Below, piece by piece: positions 1 through 6,688 of a stretch of 9,016 nucleotides of DNA (the stretch's first letter is position 1; the number at the start of each line of letters is the position of its first letter). Source of the stretch: Legionella sp. (GTDB lineage Bacteria > Pseudomonadota > Gammaproteobacteria > Legionellales > Legionellaceae); assembly GCA_004297865.1 (NCBI GenBank), contig SCSO01000071.1:1-9016 (forward strand), written 5' to 3'. The translations under genes were made by a program, and so were the position numbers. The notes beneath the pieces are model-generated. The model was not told the DNA's origin. It did not search any database and saw nothing but the letters and a program-made list of their open reading frames with translations.

Positions 1-860
1 GCATTCGGTATATAAAAATTCTCAATCACTTCGGTTAATTTTTCTGGGGCTTCAAAAGTTGCTATAGCAACACGTTTATCGAATTTTACCGATTGATAAT
101 TTGAATATTGTAAAATTATCTCGCCATCTGCTGTGATATTAATATTAGAAAGGTTTGCAAGAGAATAACCATCTTGAGAAGACTTAGTTAGTCCATACGG
201 CGAAAAAAACTGAGTTAATTCACTAAGATCTAGGGTTATATTTTGTATACCCTGTGGCGAAGTCCAAGATATCTTTTTCACAGAGGACTCTGAATTAGCA
301 GATCCATCTTTGTTAAATATTATTTCGCTGCCACTAATTACCTGATCATCTATTACAATAGAAACTTGCCATGCGTATGAGGTACTTTTGGTATAAATTG
401 TTGTTAAAACATGTTGTTGTCCTAATGTATCATATATACTCATTGCGGTTTGAACACTCTCCTTAGGCTGAGTATAAGCGGAAAGATTCAAAGTGAGATT
501 GGCTTTACTCGTTGCTTTTGGCTTAAGCATATCTGTGGGTATCTTAATGGGTTCAAGTCTAAAACGATATGGCTCGACTTCAGTACTTCCCATCAATCGT
601 CCTCCAGCAAAATTTATTACCTCATCCTTGTCATTAATTTTGAAATGGCCGTAACGAGTGTAAAAAAAGGGCCCTCGAGCTCCCCTTTGCATTACAAAAT
701 AACCTCTATTAATCAACGCCATATCAAAAATACTATTGGTTCGTTTGTATTTACAGGCATTCACAACGATTGTTGAGTTAATTGAAGGATTTAGATTAAG
801 GCTATACGCACAAGGAGAAAGCAAAGCAAGCGCTACAATGGAATTAGCCAATTTATTCAT
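1..860 (-). CDS. Secreted FlgE-like flagellar hook domain protein (partial, C-terminus beyond left edge)
   Basis: The reading frame is open from the ATG at 860 to the window edge (286 complete codons), with GAGG about 8 bases upstream as ribosome binding site. Residues 1-20 form a Sec signal peptide: Lys3, a hydrophobic core, and a probable cut after Ala-Tyr-Ser. Residues 46-91 match the hook-core segment of FlgE/F/G, where the usual DLAINGxGFF appears as DMALINRGYF, followed by YTRYGHF and GGRLMGS. Residues 141-270 match the FlgE D2 region: SIYDTLGQQHVLTTIYTK, ITLDLSELTQF, SQDGYS, and VAIATFEAPEKL near the end. Normal FlgE has no signal peptide; it begins with a coiled-coil helix and is exported by the flagellar type III apparatus. 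Here that helix is absent. The domain family is clear. Export by Sec and a non-flagellar or accessory role are inferred. The C-terminal helix cannot be seen. The LuxR gene diverges from it. Confidence 0.85.
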   Translation of the reverse strand, partial: MNKLANSIVALALLSPCAYSLNLNPSINSTIVVNACKYKRTNSIFDMALINRGYFVMQRGARGPFFYTRYGHFKINDKDEVINFAGGRLMGSTEVEPYRFRLEPIKIPTDMLKPKATSKANLTLNLSAYTQPKESVQTAMSIYDTLGQQHVLTTIYTKSTSYAWQVSIVIDDQVISGSEIIFNKDGSANSESSVKKISWTSPQGIQNITLDLSELTQFFSPYGLTKSSQDGYSLANLSNINITADGEIILQYSNYQSVKFDKRVAIATFEAPEKLTEVIENFYIPN

Positions 861-929
861 ATCATTTCCCTCAATTCGTAACCCTATAATTTTATTAATA
901 AATTATCCTTTTTACCCCCCCTCTGCCAC

Positions 930-944
930 TAGTATTGAATACTA
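930..944. promoter_or_regulatory. Perfect 7-1-7 palindrome between divergent genes (candidate operator)
   Basis: TAGTATT-G-AATACTA reads identically on both strands. It lies between the start of the FlgE-like gene and the PAS-LuxR gene, one base before the proposed -35 element of the regulator. Dyad sites of this size are typical for dimeric helix-turn-helix regulators, so it may be an autoregulatory site of the adjacent LuxR protein. That assignment is inference. Confidence 0.45.
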
Positions 945-945
945 A

Positions 946-973
946 TTCACTGAGATTTCAGTTGGTGTATAAT
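946..973 (+). promoter_or_regulatory. Sigma-70-type promoter of the PAS-LuxR gene
   Basis: TTCACT at 946-951 and a perfect TATAAT at 968-973 are 16 bp apart. Transcription would start near 980, just before an in-frame GTG at 982, which makes that codon an unlikely start. The ATG at 1015 would have a leader of about 35 bases. Confidence 0.6.
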
Positions 974-1014
974 AAGATATAGTGTTCAAAATTAGACAAA
1001 ATGAGAAGCTGTCA

Positions 1015-1728
1015 ATGTTTACCCATCCATTAGCCACCCGATTTCTCGCAGAAATTGAGTTGCTGGCAGAAAAAGAACAGTGTTTGCTCTGGGCTATGGA
1101 CAAAAATTTCTCCCAAGAAATTTTTGTCTCATCTACATTTAAAACCGTTTGGCAACGTGAAATAAGCGACATGTATAAAAATCGCAACACGGAAGAAATG
1201 GCAGATTACGTTAATTCATTTATTCACGAAGAATGCTTTGATGAACTACACAAGCGTCTACTCAACCCCAAATACACGGTCATTTATCAAATAAAACTAC
1301 CTCATAATAAACTGCAACTGGTCCAGGATCGCTCCTTTCATTTAAATGATATAAACGGCGATTGCCTACTGATTGCTGGAGTTGTCATGTTTATTTCCGA
1401 GGAGAATCTACAACCCGACAGTCAAGAAATTATCTCTGATAAAATGGATAAAATAAGTTTAGAATATTATCGTTTGCTTTCTATCCCCTGCGAGAAGGTT
1501 ATCCCACCTAGAACTGAAACTATAAATCGTTTATCCGATAAACAACAAATCATTTTTAAGCATATACTTCATGGTTTAAATGCTAAAGAAATAGCGCAAA
1601 AAATGCATCTATCATTCCGTACTATTGAATTTCATACGGATAAAATTAAAGAAGTTTTTAAAGCCAGTTCAAAATCAGAATTAGTTAGTATCGCCATTAA
1701 AGAAAATCTCATGGGAATTTTTTTCTAA
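1015..1728 (+). CDS. PAS-LuxR family transcriptional regulator
   Basis: A 237-residue DNA-binding regulator. Residues 173-230 are a LuxR/GerE helix-turn-helix: LSDKQQIIFKHILHGLNAKEIA, then the recognition helix region with SFRTIEFHTDKIKEVF. Residues 22-135 look like a PAS fold: LLWAMDKNF, then FIHEECFDEL in the place of the usual WxxxIHPEDR, an RSFHLNDINGD strand-turn, and IAGVVMFISEENL resembling the end of PAS-3 domains. There is no acyl-homoserine-lactone-binding domain and no receiver domain, so the input is probably a small ligand, redox state or protein partner sensed by PAS. I chose ATG 1015 because GAGAAG lies 6 bases upstream; an in-frame GTG at 982 lacks such a site. The gene diverges from the secreted FlgE-like gene across a palindrome, so it may control that gene and itself. 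The fold is sure; the target is inference. Confidence 0.85.
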   Translation: MFTHPLATRFLAEIELLAEKEQCLLWAMDKNFSQEIFVSSTFKTVWQREISDMYKNRNTEEMADYVNSFIHEECFDELHKRLLNPKYTVIYQIKLPHNKLQLVQDRSFHLNDINGDCLLIAGVVMFISEENLQPDSQEIISDKMDKISLEYYRLLSIPCEKVIPPRTETINRLSDKQQIIFKHILHGLNAKEIAQKMHLSFRTIEFHTDKIKEVFKASSKSELVSIAIKENLMGIFF

Positions 1729-1800
1729 ATTAAAGGTTTATACAAAGCCCATCTTGGTTGTAAGTTATTTAGCAGTTAACAAAAAAAACCAAATAATGAC

Positions 1801-1806
1801 TATACT
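1801..1806 (+). promoter_or_regulatory. Possible -10 box of the racemase-like gene
   Basis: TATACT stands 30 bases before the ATG at 1837. The best -35 match, TTAACA at 1776-1781, has a long 19-bp spacer, so the promoter is weak or depends on an activator. Confidence 0.35.
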
Positions 1807-1836
1807 TTAAGCATATAGCCACGGTTGGTCTCCTTA

Positions 1837-3360
1837 ATGAGAAAAAAGCTCTCTACTAGTCATTATACTCAGCTGGCCTCTCCTAACGGGTCAATTAGCC
1901 CCGAAGAATGGGTAAATAGTGTGATAGATCAAGTCATTAATACTAATAGAAAAAAAATTGCTTTTTTTGATAATTTTCCTCCCCAATATGTGGATTATTA
2001 TAAAGCCTTACAAGAAGCGATTGCAGTAAGAATTCCTGATGAACAAGATAGACCCTTTATTTGTTTAAAAATTCAAGGATCCAATCGTCAAAACGATAAA
2101 ACTGCTGTCGATATTGGAATGGCTGGTGGAACTGGGCCTCTATCAGATGCCACTGCCTTGGTTAATTTTGTAACTCACTTGTCTCAATCAGATCATCATG
2201 AACTAGGTGACAATAGACACGCGATAGCGGAAAAAATGCAAAATTTTTCTGGAGTGATGTATTCAATGCCGCCACCACGAGATCTCAGTCATGCAAAGGC
2301 CAATTTTAAAGACTATCGCCATTTGTACGCGCAAGTTCGTAGAGACATCCCCTGCAGTTCATTACATATTCTTACCAACACTGGCCACTCTAATAAATGG
2401 GTATTTGATAGTAGTCTCTTTTTTGGATCTAAAAAGCACGGTCGGGTAGATGACATGACAGAAACTGTAGCTGAGCGAATTCGTCAGAATTCGTCTGGTA
2501 AAGTCTTAATCTTGGGAACGAAAGCGGCAGACAAAGCTCAACTTTATCCTAAATTATTAAAAGCTAGAGGATTGGAACCAATACTTCCTAGAGAAAACAT
2601 AGATGATACTGCTGCGCCTGTGTACTTGCAAAAAATTATTGATCAAGCAAAAGCTGGCAAAGTAAATGAAAAAATGCCAGGCAAAGATCAGACTTGCGGT
2701 CAAGCTTTTATTGATTTTTGCGTTATGCATGTCAATAAAACAGGCGCGACTTCTTTGCTATTTAGTTGCACTGAAATCCCTATGTTGCTACACACGATAG
2801 TACCTAACCAGGGAAATACTTATTTAGAACAACTTAAAGAAGCGTTACCGAAAAATATTAAATTCAAATTCTATGATTCAGAAGAAATTTTCGTGGAAGC
2901 TATGACCGAAAAAAGTCGCACTTTACAAAATAATCCTAGCTTACGAGCTAAAATCACATCAGGTGAAACAAAAGAAGAAAGGTTACACATAAAGCTTATT
3001 AAAGATATTGAAAAACAAATCCAATCTTTAGAGACCAGAGCAGGGAAAATCTCAGACCACAAGAGGAATGTATTAGAATCAACGCTTAATTATTTAAGAA
3101 ATCCAACTGCAGCTAACCTCCTGTTGCTCGAAGACACTCAAAAAAGTAATCCACTTTATACGAAAAGGATTATGATTTGGGGTAGTAAAACTGTAGCACT
3201 GGTTGAAGATGCTCTGGAGCTGGGTAAAAGTATGCAAGAGCAAAAAATCATGTCCCGCAGTTCTGATATAAAAACCCAATTACAATCCTTTAAACGATTT
3301 TTAAAAGCAGACGAGCAAAATACTGATGAGACACCCAGAAAAAGTTTTAAATCAGATTAG
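1837..3360 (+). CDS. Asp/Glu racemase superfamily protein with helical C-terminal extension; candidate Dot/Icm effector
   Basis: 507 residues, about twice the usual 230-250 of aspartate/glutamate racemases. Family motifs appear in order: GMAGGTGPLSDA (94-105), MPPPRD (144-149), LTNTGH (179-184), ILGTKAADKAQLYPKLL (225-241) and SCTEIPMLL (310-318). The second catalytic cysteine is present (Cys311). The first, normally Cys in CNTxH, is Thr180, a swap also reported for the E. coli YgeA racemase, so activity is possible but the substrate is unknown. About 90 residues precede the GGTGP motif, which is usually at the very N-terminus. Residues 360-507 are a charged, helix-rich tail unrelated to racemases (heptad-like stretch 380-405, LNYLRNPTAANLLLL 417-431), ending in a polar DEQNTDETPRKSFKSD with Phe at -4. 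That resembles Dot/Icm-exported Legionella proteins, but export is inference. Start: ATG 1837 is preferred to TTG 1825; neither has a strong ribosome binding site. Confidence 0.75.
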   Translation: MRKKLSTSHYTQLASPNGSISPEEWVNSVIDQVINTNRKKIAFFDNFPPQYVDYYKALQEAIAVRIPDEQDRPFICLKIQGSNRQNDKTAVDIGMAGGTGPLSDATALVNFVTHLSQSDHHELGDNRHAIAEKMQNFSGVMYSMPPPRDLSHAKANFKDYRHLYAQVRRDIPCSSLHILTNTGHSNKWVFDSSLFFGSKKHGRVDDMTETVAERIRQNSSGKVLILGTKAADKAQLYPKLLKARGLEPILPRENIDDTAAPVYLQKIIDQAKAGKVNEKMPGKDQTCGQAFIDFCVMHVNKTGATSLLFSCTEIPMLLHTIVPNQGNTYLEQLKEALPKNIKFKFYDSEEIFVEAMTEKSRTLQNNPSLRAKITSGETKEERLHIKLIKDIEKQIQSLETRAGKISDHKRNVLESTLNYLRNPTAANLLLLEDTQKSNPLYTKRIMIWGSKTVALVEDALELGKSMQEQKIMSRSSDIKTQLQSFKRFLKADEQNTDETPRKSFKSD

Positions 3361-3476
3361 TTGATTCAGCTTTCAGTAATGATTTTTTTACACTCGTTAA
3401 TCAATAAATAAAACAATCCTCGGAATTTGTGTGGGATAATAGTTTTATTTAAAAATATTTAGGATGTAACATTGAT

Positions 3477-4904
3477 ATGGAAACCAAAGTCAGCGCTCGA
3501 ACTCCAGGTACTTATTCTGAATCCGTAGATAAAGATTATTTTCAAAAACGTCAACTAAAAAAAGGCGCAGCCGGATGGATTTTGTTGGTCGGTCTTGGGG
3601 TTTCTTATGTTATCTCTGGTGATTATGCCGGGTGGAATTTTGGTTTAGCCTATGGCGGTTGGGGGGGAATGTTTTTAGCCTTTTTGCTCATGGGCGTTCT
3701 TTATTTATGCCTTTGTTTTTCACTAGCAGAATTATCTTCCATGATTCCGACAGCAGGTGGCGGTTATGGTTTTGCCCGTGTTGCTTTTGGTCCTTGGGGT
3801 GGATTTCTGACCGGTACCGCAATATTGATTGAATATGCCATAGCACCCGCTGCTATTGCAGTCTTTATCGGTGCTTATTGGGAATCATTGTTTGGGGTCG
3901 GCGGTTGGTTAATTTATCTTAGTGCTTACTGCATTTTTATTGGCATTCATCTTTATGGGGTGAATGAAGCATTAAAACTGATGTTTGCAATTACCACTAT
4001 AGCGATTATTGCTTTAATAGTATTTATTGTTGCTATGCTCCCCTATTTTAATATTCATAATTTATTTGATATCCCCATGACTAATGCGTCTGGTGCTAGT
4101 ACTTTTTTACCTTTCGGTTATCTGGGTATAGGCGCGGCAATTCCTTATGCCATGTGGTTTTTCCTTGCGGTTGAAGGCATTGCTCTAGCAGCTGAGGAAA
4201 CTAAAAATCCGCAACAAGATATTCCTCGTGGATTCATTGGTGCCATGATCATATTATTCGTATTTGCAGCTTTGATCCTTATCACGGGCTCTGGCGGAGC
4301 AGGATCTATTATTTTGATGGCTTCGGCGAATCCTTTAGTCACCGCATTAAATCAAGCATATGGTCATTGGACTTGGATGACAAGTTTCGTTAATTTCGTG
4401 GGGCTTGCAGGACTTATTGCGAGTTTCTTTTCGATTATTTATGCCTACTCTCGACAAATATTTGCCTTGTCGCGCGCAGGGTACTTACCTCGATTATTGT
4501 CTCTAACAAATGAACAAAAAGCGCCGGTATTGGCTTTGTGTATTCCAGGTTTGATTGGCTTTGCCTTGTCACTCAGTGGCCAAGGTGATTTACTTATTTT
4601 GATCGCAGTATTCGGCGCCACCCTTTCCTACATTTTCATGATGGCTGCCCATATTGCCTTACGTATTAACGAACCTGGAATAGTACGCACTTATCGAACC
4701 CCAGGTGGTATTTTTACTTCAGGGCTTGCCTTAATATTAGCGTGCATCGCGCTCATTGCAGGATTTTTAGTTAACCCTTATGCGCTCATTGGTGTGATAA
4801 TTATTTATGCGATATTCATTGCCTATTTTTACTTTTTTAGTAGGCATCATTTGGTTTCTGGTACACCGGAAGAAGAATTTGCTGTACGTTTAAAAACATT
4901 GTAG
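3477..4904 (+). CDS. eat: Ethanolamine permease (APC superfamily)
   Basis: A 475-residue inner-membrane transporter of the amino acid-polyamine-organocation superfamily, with about 12 hydrophobic segments and a short cytoplasmic N-terminus. Regions diagnostic of the ethanolamine permease subfamily are all present: LKKGAAGWILL (28-38), GVSYVISGDYAGWNFGL (41-57), FSLAELSSMIPTAGGGYGFAR (81-101), GPWGGFLTGTAILIEYAIAPAA (105-126) and the APC motif AAEETKNPQQDIPRGF (238-253). Length and both ends fit the family, so the gene appears intact. It would import ethanolamine by secondary transport for use as nitrogen or carbon; ethanolamine comes from phosphatidylethanolamine breakdown, abundant in host membranes. 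AGGA at 3461-3464 is a rather distant (12 bases) ribosome binding site. No eutBC lyase or microcompartment genes lie next to it. It converges with the dipeptidase gene 21 bases downstream. Confidence 0.9.
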   Translation: METKVSARTPGTYSESVDKDYFQKRQLKKGAAGWILLVGLGVSYVISGDYAGWNFGLAYGGWGGMFLAFLLMGVLYLCLCFSLAELSSMIPTAGGGYGFARVAFGPWGGFLTGTAILIEYAIAPAAIAVFIGAYWESLFGVGGWLIYLSAYCIFIGIHLYGVNEALKLMFAITTIAIIALIVFIVAMLPYFNIHNLFDIPMTNASGASTFLPFGYLGIGAAIPYAMWFFLAVEGIALAAEETKNPQQDIPRGFIGAMIILFVFAALILITGSGGAGSIILMASANPLVTALNQAYGHWTWMTSFVNFVGLAGLIASFFSIIYAYSRQIFALSRAGYLPRLLSLTNEQKAPVLALCIPGLIGFALSLSGQGDLLILIAVFGATLSYIFMMAAHIALRINEPGIVRTYRTPGGIFTSGLALILACIALIAGFLVNPYALIGVIIIYAIFIAYFYFFSRHHLVSGTPEEEFAVRLKTL

Positions 4905-4926
4905 GTTGGATCAAGACCCAACCTAC
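4901..4926. terminator. Inverted repeat spanning both converging stop codons (candidate bidirectional terminator)
   Basis: GTAGGTTGG at 4901-4909 pairs perfectly with CCAACCTAC at 4918-4926 across an 8-base loop. The left arm contains the TAG of eat and the right arm ends on the first base of the dipeptidase stop codon. On the minus strand a short T run follows (about 4); on the plus strand there is none, so intrinsic termination is likelier for the minus-strand transcript. Such GTAGGTTGG...CCAACCTAC palindromes may also be dispersed repeats. Confidence 0.55.
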
Positions 4927-5615
4927 TAATGGATCTCACCCTCAGGCCATTCCAGATCACCAAAAAGTGGTCCAAAAACTGCTGGTTTTTGTACCCTTTC
5001 GCTCCAAAATAAATTCCCCAAATCATAATGCCACCACTCATATTCATAGGAGGTAAAGCCCGTTTGCTCCATGGCTGTACGTAACAAGTCTCTGGAGTGT
5101 TTTATGCTTATTTCTTCAGGTAATAAATCGTTTTTTAAATCATAATAATGGCGATGCGCTTTATAGGTACAATCATCAAATATCGTCCCCATATCCACTT
5201 CTTTACCCTCATGAATATGGAATAGAGTAAGATCTATAGCTCCACCACTAAGATGGGGAGAACAATAGCTATCTCCTATTTTAGCGGGAGGTGACATGTA
5301 TTTTTTTGCTTCTACGCAAATCGCTTCATCACATAAATGAGGGTATTGAGAACGTAATTGTTCTTGCATCCAATTAAAAAGAGCACCTTGAACGGCGCGA
5401 GGTCTATACACATCCCAAATTAAAAAACCATAATTTGCCGGTAAGTTATCTAAAGCAACGAGCAACTGCTTTAATACAGCGCTTCTTCCATAAATTTTTG
5501 GAACCGGACTAAAACCTAAGTTGAAATACTTTGGCTCAATGCGTAAACGTGGATTGATATTATTATGAAATTCAACCGCAGTAAAATCTTCCTCGGAAAA
5601 TTCATAAAATGTCAT
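4926..5615 (-). CDS. D-alanyl-D-alanine dipeptidase, VanX/DdpX family (peptidase M15D)
   Basis: A 229-residue zinc dipeptidase that hydrolyses D-Ala-D-Ala. All active-site signatures of the VanX family are visible: DVYRPRAVQ with Arg71 (transition-state arginine), SPHLSGGAIDLTL (119-131) giving zinc ligands His121 and Asp128, and EWWHY (193-197) giving catalytic Glu193 and zinc ligand His196. DMGTIFDD (141-148) is also family-typical. There is no signal peptide, so it acts in the cytoplasm. Without vanH/vanA partners it is not a glycopeptide-resistance gene here; a role in peptidoglycan-peptide recycling or D-Ala scavenging, as for E. coli DdpX, is likelier. The ribosome binding site GGGAG lies 8 bases before the ATG. 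It follows the DUF4256 gene by 48 bases on the same strand, so the two are probably co-transcribed. Confidence 0.9.
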   Translation of the reverse strand: MTFYEFSEEDFTAVEFHNNINPRLRIEPKYFNLGFSPVPKIYGRSAVLKQLLVALDNLPANYGFLIWDVYRPRAVQGALFNWMQEQLRSQYPHLCDEAICVEAKKYMSPPAKIGDSYCSPHLSGGAIDLTLFHIHEGKEVDMGTIFDDCTYKAHRHYYDLKNDLLPEEISIKHSRDLLRTAMEQTGFTSYEYEWWHYDLGNLFWSERVQKPAVFGPLFGDLEWPEGEIH

Positions 5616-5663
5616 TTAGTATACTCCCATTATGCACAGATTTATTCTATTACTGAGCACGAT

Positions 5664-6200
5664 TCAAACCCTAAGCAGGCCTCTGAACCCTCTAGCACTA
5701 TAATAGGATTGCGCCCCATTGTGATAGATGAAAACATGATTATAGCGACGGTCTGCGAATAGAGCTCCGCCAAGATCACGAATCTCTGCAGGAGTTTTTA
5801 TCCAACTTGAGGTTTTGGTATCGAAATTTCCCATACTTTGTAATTCTCGATATTCTTCCTCACTTAAAAGTTCAATACCCATAGACTCTGCCATATCCAA
5901 AGCATTATTTTGCGGTTTAAATTCTTTCCTTGATTCAAGCGCCTCTCGATCGAAACAAATACTTCTGCGTCCTTTAGGACTTTCAATTGCACAATCACAA
6001 AAGATATATTCATCTTTGTGTTTGTCATAAGCAATGACATCCGGTTCCCCACCTGTTTTTTCCATTTCTCCCAAGGACCAAAGTTTTTGGGGATGAGCTT
6101 CTAGCTTTGCTTGTATAGTAAGCCATTGAAGTTTTTTATGCCGATGCATATTATTTTCAAACCGAGTTTTTAATATCTGGAGAAGTTGTTCAGATGTCAT
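5664..6200 (-). CDS. DUF4256 family protein
   Basis: A 178-residue soluble protein of a conserved family without established function. The whole length matches my recollection of the family: RFENNMHRHKKLQW near the start, KLWSLGEMEKTGGEPDVIAYD (39-59), DCAIESPKGRRSICFDREALESR (69-91), NNALDMAESMGIELLSEEEYR (98-118), FDTKTSSWIKTPAEIR (126-141) and LGGALFADRRYNHVFIYHNGAQSYYSARGFRG (143-174). The density of invariant polar residues (GGEPD, CDCA, SPKGRRS, DRR, YHNGA) suggests an enzyme, but none is named here. There is no signal peptide or membrane segment. No strong ribosome binding site precedes the ATG. The dipeptidase gene follows at 48 bases on the same strand. Confidence 0.85.
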   Translation of the reverse strand: MTSEQLLQILKTRFENNMHRHKKLQWLTIQAKLEAHPQKLWSLGEMEKTGGEPDVIAYDKHKDEYIFCDCAIESPKGRRSICFDREALESRKEFKPQNNALDMAESMGIELLSEEEYRELQSMGNFDTKTSSWIKTPAEIRDLGGALFADRRYNHVFIYHNGAQSYYSARGFRGLLRV

Positions 6201-6283
6201 GTTTTTTTAGCGGAATGGACGATAAGTAATTTTATCATAAATCAATCGAGTCTGAACCTGAGGTATCCTCACAAATTTTTTGT

Positions 6284-6365
6284 ACCCTAGATCTCCCTTC
6301 TCCCTTCAAGGGAGAAGGTGCCCAGAGGGAAACCCTGACGAAAGCAATGGAGTTTAGCCTAGGGT
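6284..6365. repeat. Palindromic REP/MITE-like element
   Basis: A 7-bp terminal inverted repeat, ACCCTAG (6284-6290) and CTAGGGT (6359-6365), encloses a near-perfect palindrome with 11-bp arms around one base (CCTTCTCCCTT / AAGGGAGAAGG, 6296-6318) and a small AGGG-AAA-CCCT hairpin (6326-6336). It has no coding potential and is noncoding repeat-like DNA between two genes. Similar CTTCTCCC...GGGAGAAGG palindromes are dispersed in many proteobacteria; copy number here is unknown. Confidence 0.5.
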
Positions 6366-6379
6366 TGTTTTATCCCTCA

Positions 6380-6397
6380 GAGTCTGACCCCATTGAT
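6380..6397 (-). repeat. Short repeat, copy 1 (inverted relative to copy 2)
   Basis: On the minus strand it reads ATCAATGGGGTCAGACTC. It lies just after the pspC stop codon and forms an inverted pair with the copy at 6647-6662, differing by one indel in the G run. A degenerate relative, ATCAATCGAGTCTGA, is at 6241-6255, and the first 10 bases recur at 7864-7873. Confidence 0.5.
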
Positions 6398-6405
6398 CTC
6401 ACCCT

Positions 6406-6612
6406 TCAAGTAGGATCAACAGGTACAATAATCCACATAATGACATAAAGTATAAAAGCAGACCCACCTAGCAAGAAAAAAACGACGAATAACAAGCGCA
6501 TCCATGTAGGATCCATGTGAAAATAGTCAGCTAATCCGCCACAAACACCAGCAATAACTCGATCTTTACGTGATCGATATAATCTTTTTTTAGGTTGCAT
6601 TATTTCATTCAT
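6406..6612 (-). CDS. PspC-domain small membrane protein
   Basis: A 68-residue protein made almost entirely of a PspC domain: RLYRSRKDRVIAGVCGGLADYF (residues 10-31), then a short amphipathic piece and one strongly hydrophobic segment (about 43-64, LLFVVFFLLGGSAFILYVIMW) ending in IVPVDP. Such stand-alone PspC proteins sit in the inner membrane; in enterobacteria PspC senses envelope stress with PspB, but no other psp genes are seen here. The start is ATG 6612, because GGAG lies 6 bases upstream; an in-frame TTG at 6624 overlaps that ribosome binding site and is unlikely. The gene is flanked on both sides by inverted copies of a 16-bp repeat. Confidence 0.85.
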   Translation of the reverse strand: MNEIMQPKKRLYRSRKDRVIAGVCGGLADYFHMDPTWMRLLFVVFFLLGGSAFILYVIMWIIVPVDPT

Positions 6613-6646
6613 ACCCAGCTCCAATGGACTAAATTAGAAGTATAGC

Positions 6647-6675
6647 ATCAATGGGTCAGACCACATTGATTTTTT
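6647..6675 (+). terminator. Repeat copy 2 forming a hairpin with T tract
   Basis: ATCAATG (6647-6653) pairs with CATTGAT (6664-6670), and the inner GGT/ACC can also pair. TTTTTT at 6670-6675 follows, so on the plus strand it has intrinsic-terminator form. Both neighbouring genes are on the minus strand, where no T tract follows, so it may act against antisense transcription or only be a palindromic repeat. Bases 6647-6662 are copy 2 of the repeat at 6380-6397. Confidence 0.45.
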
Positions 6676-6688
6676 GGCTCTATTGATT

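Noticed and set aside
450..945. Two short plus-strand frames (450-776 and 736-945)
   Set aside because: They run antisense to the FlgE-like gene, whose minus-strand frame has a signal peptide, ribosome binding site and clear family motifs.
861..945. Sigma-54 or flagellar sigma-28 promoter for the FlgE-like gene
   Set aside because: A TGGCAG resembling a -24 element occurs on the minus strand, but no TTGC -12 element is at the right distance, and no FliA-type pair is found.
982..1014. Upstream GTG start for the LuxR regulator
   Set aside because: It lies only about two bases after the predicted transcription start and has no ribosome binding site; ATG 1015 has GAGAAG at 6 bases.
1729..1836. 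CpxR or PmrA binding site before the racemase-like gene
   Set aside because: GTAAG and GTTAA fragments do not match the tandem GTAAA pattern, and no PmrA-type CTTAATATT is present.
4926..5615. Vancomycin-resistance gene
   Set aside because: The protein is VanX-like, but no vanH, vanA or vanRS genes accompany it, and outer-membrane bacteria use such dipeptidases for recycling.
6622..6624. TTG start for the PspC gene
   Set aside because: The codon overlaps the GGAG ribosome binding site that fits ATG 6612.
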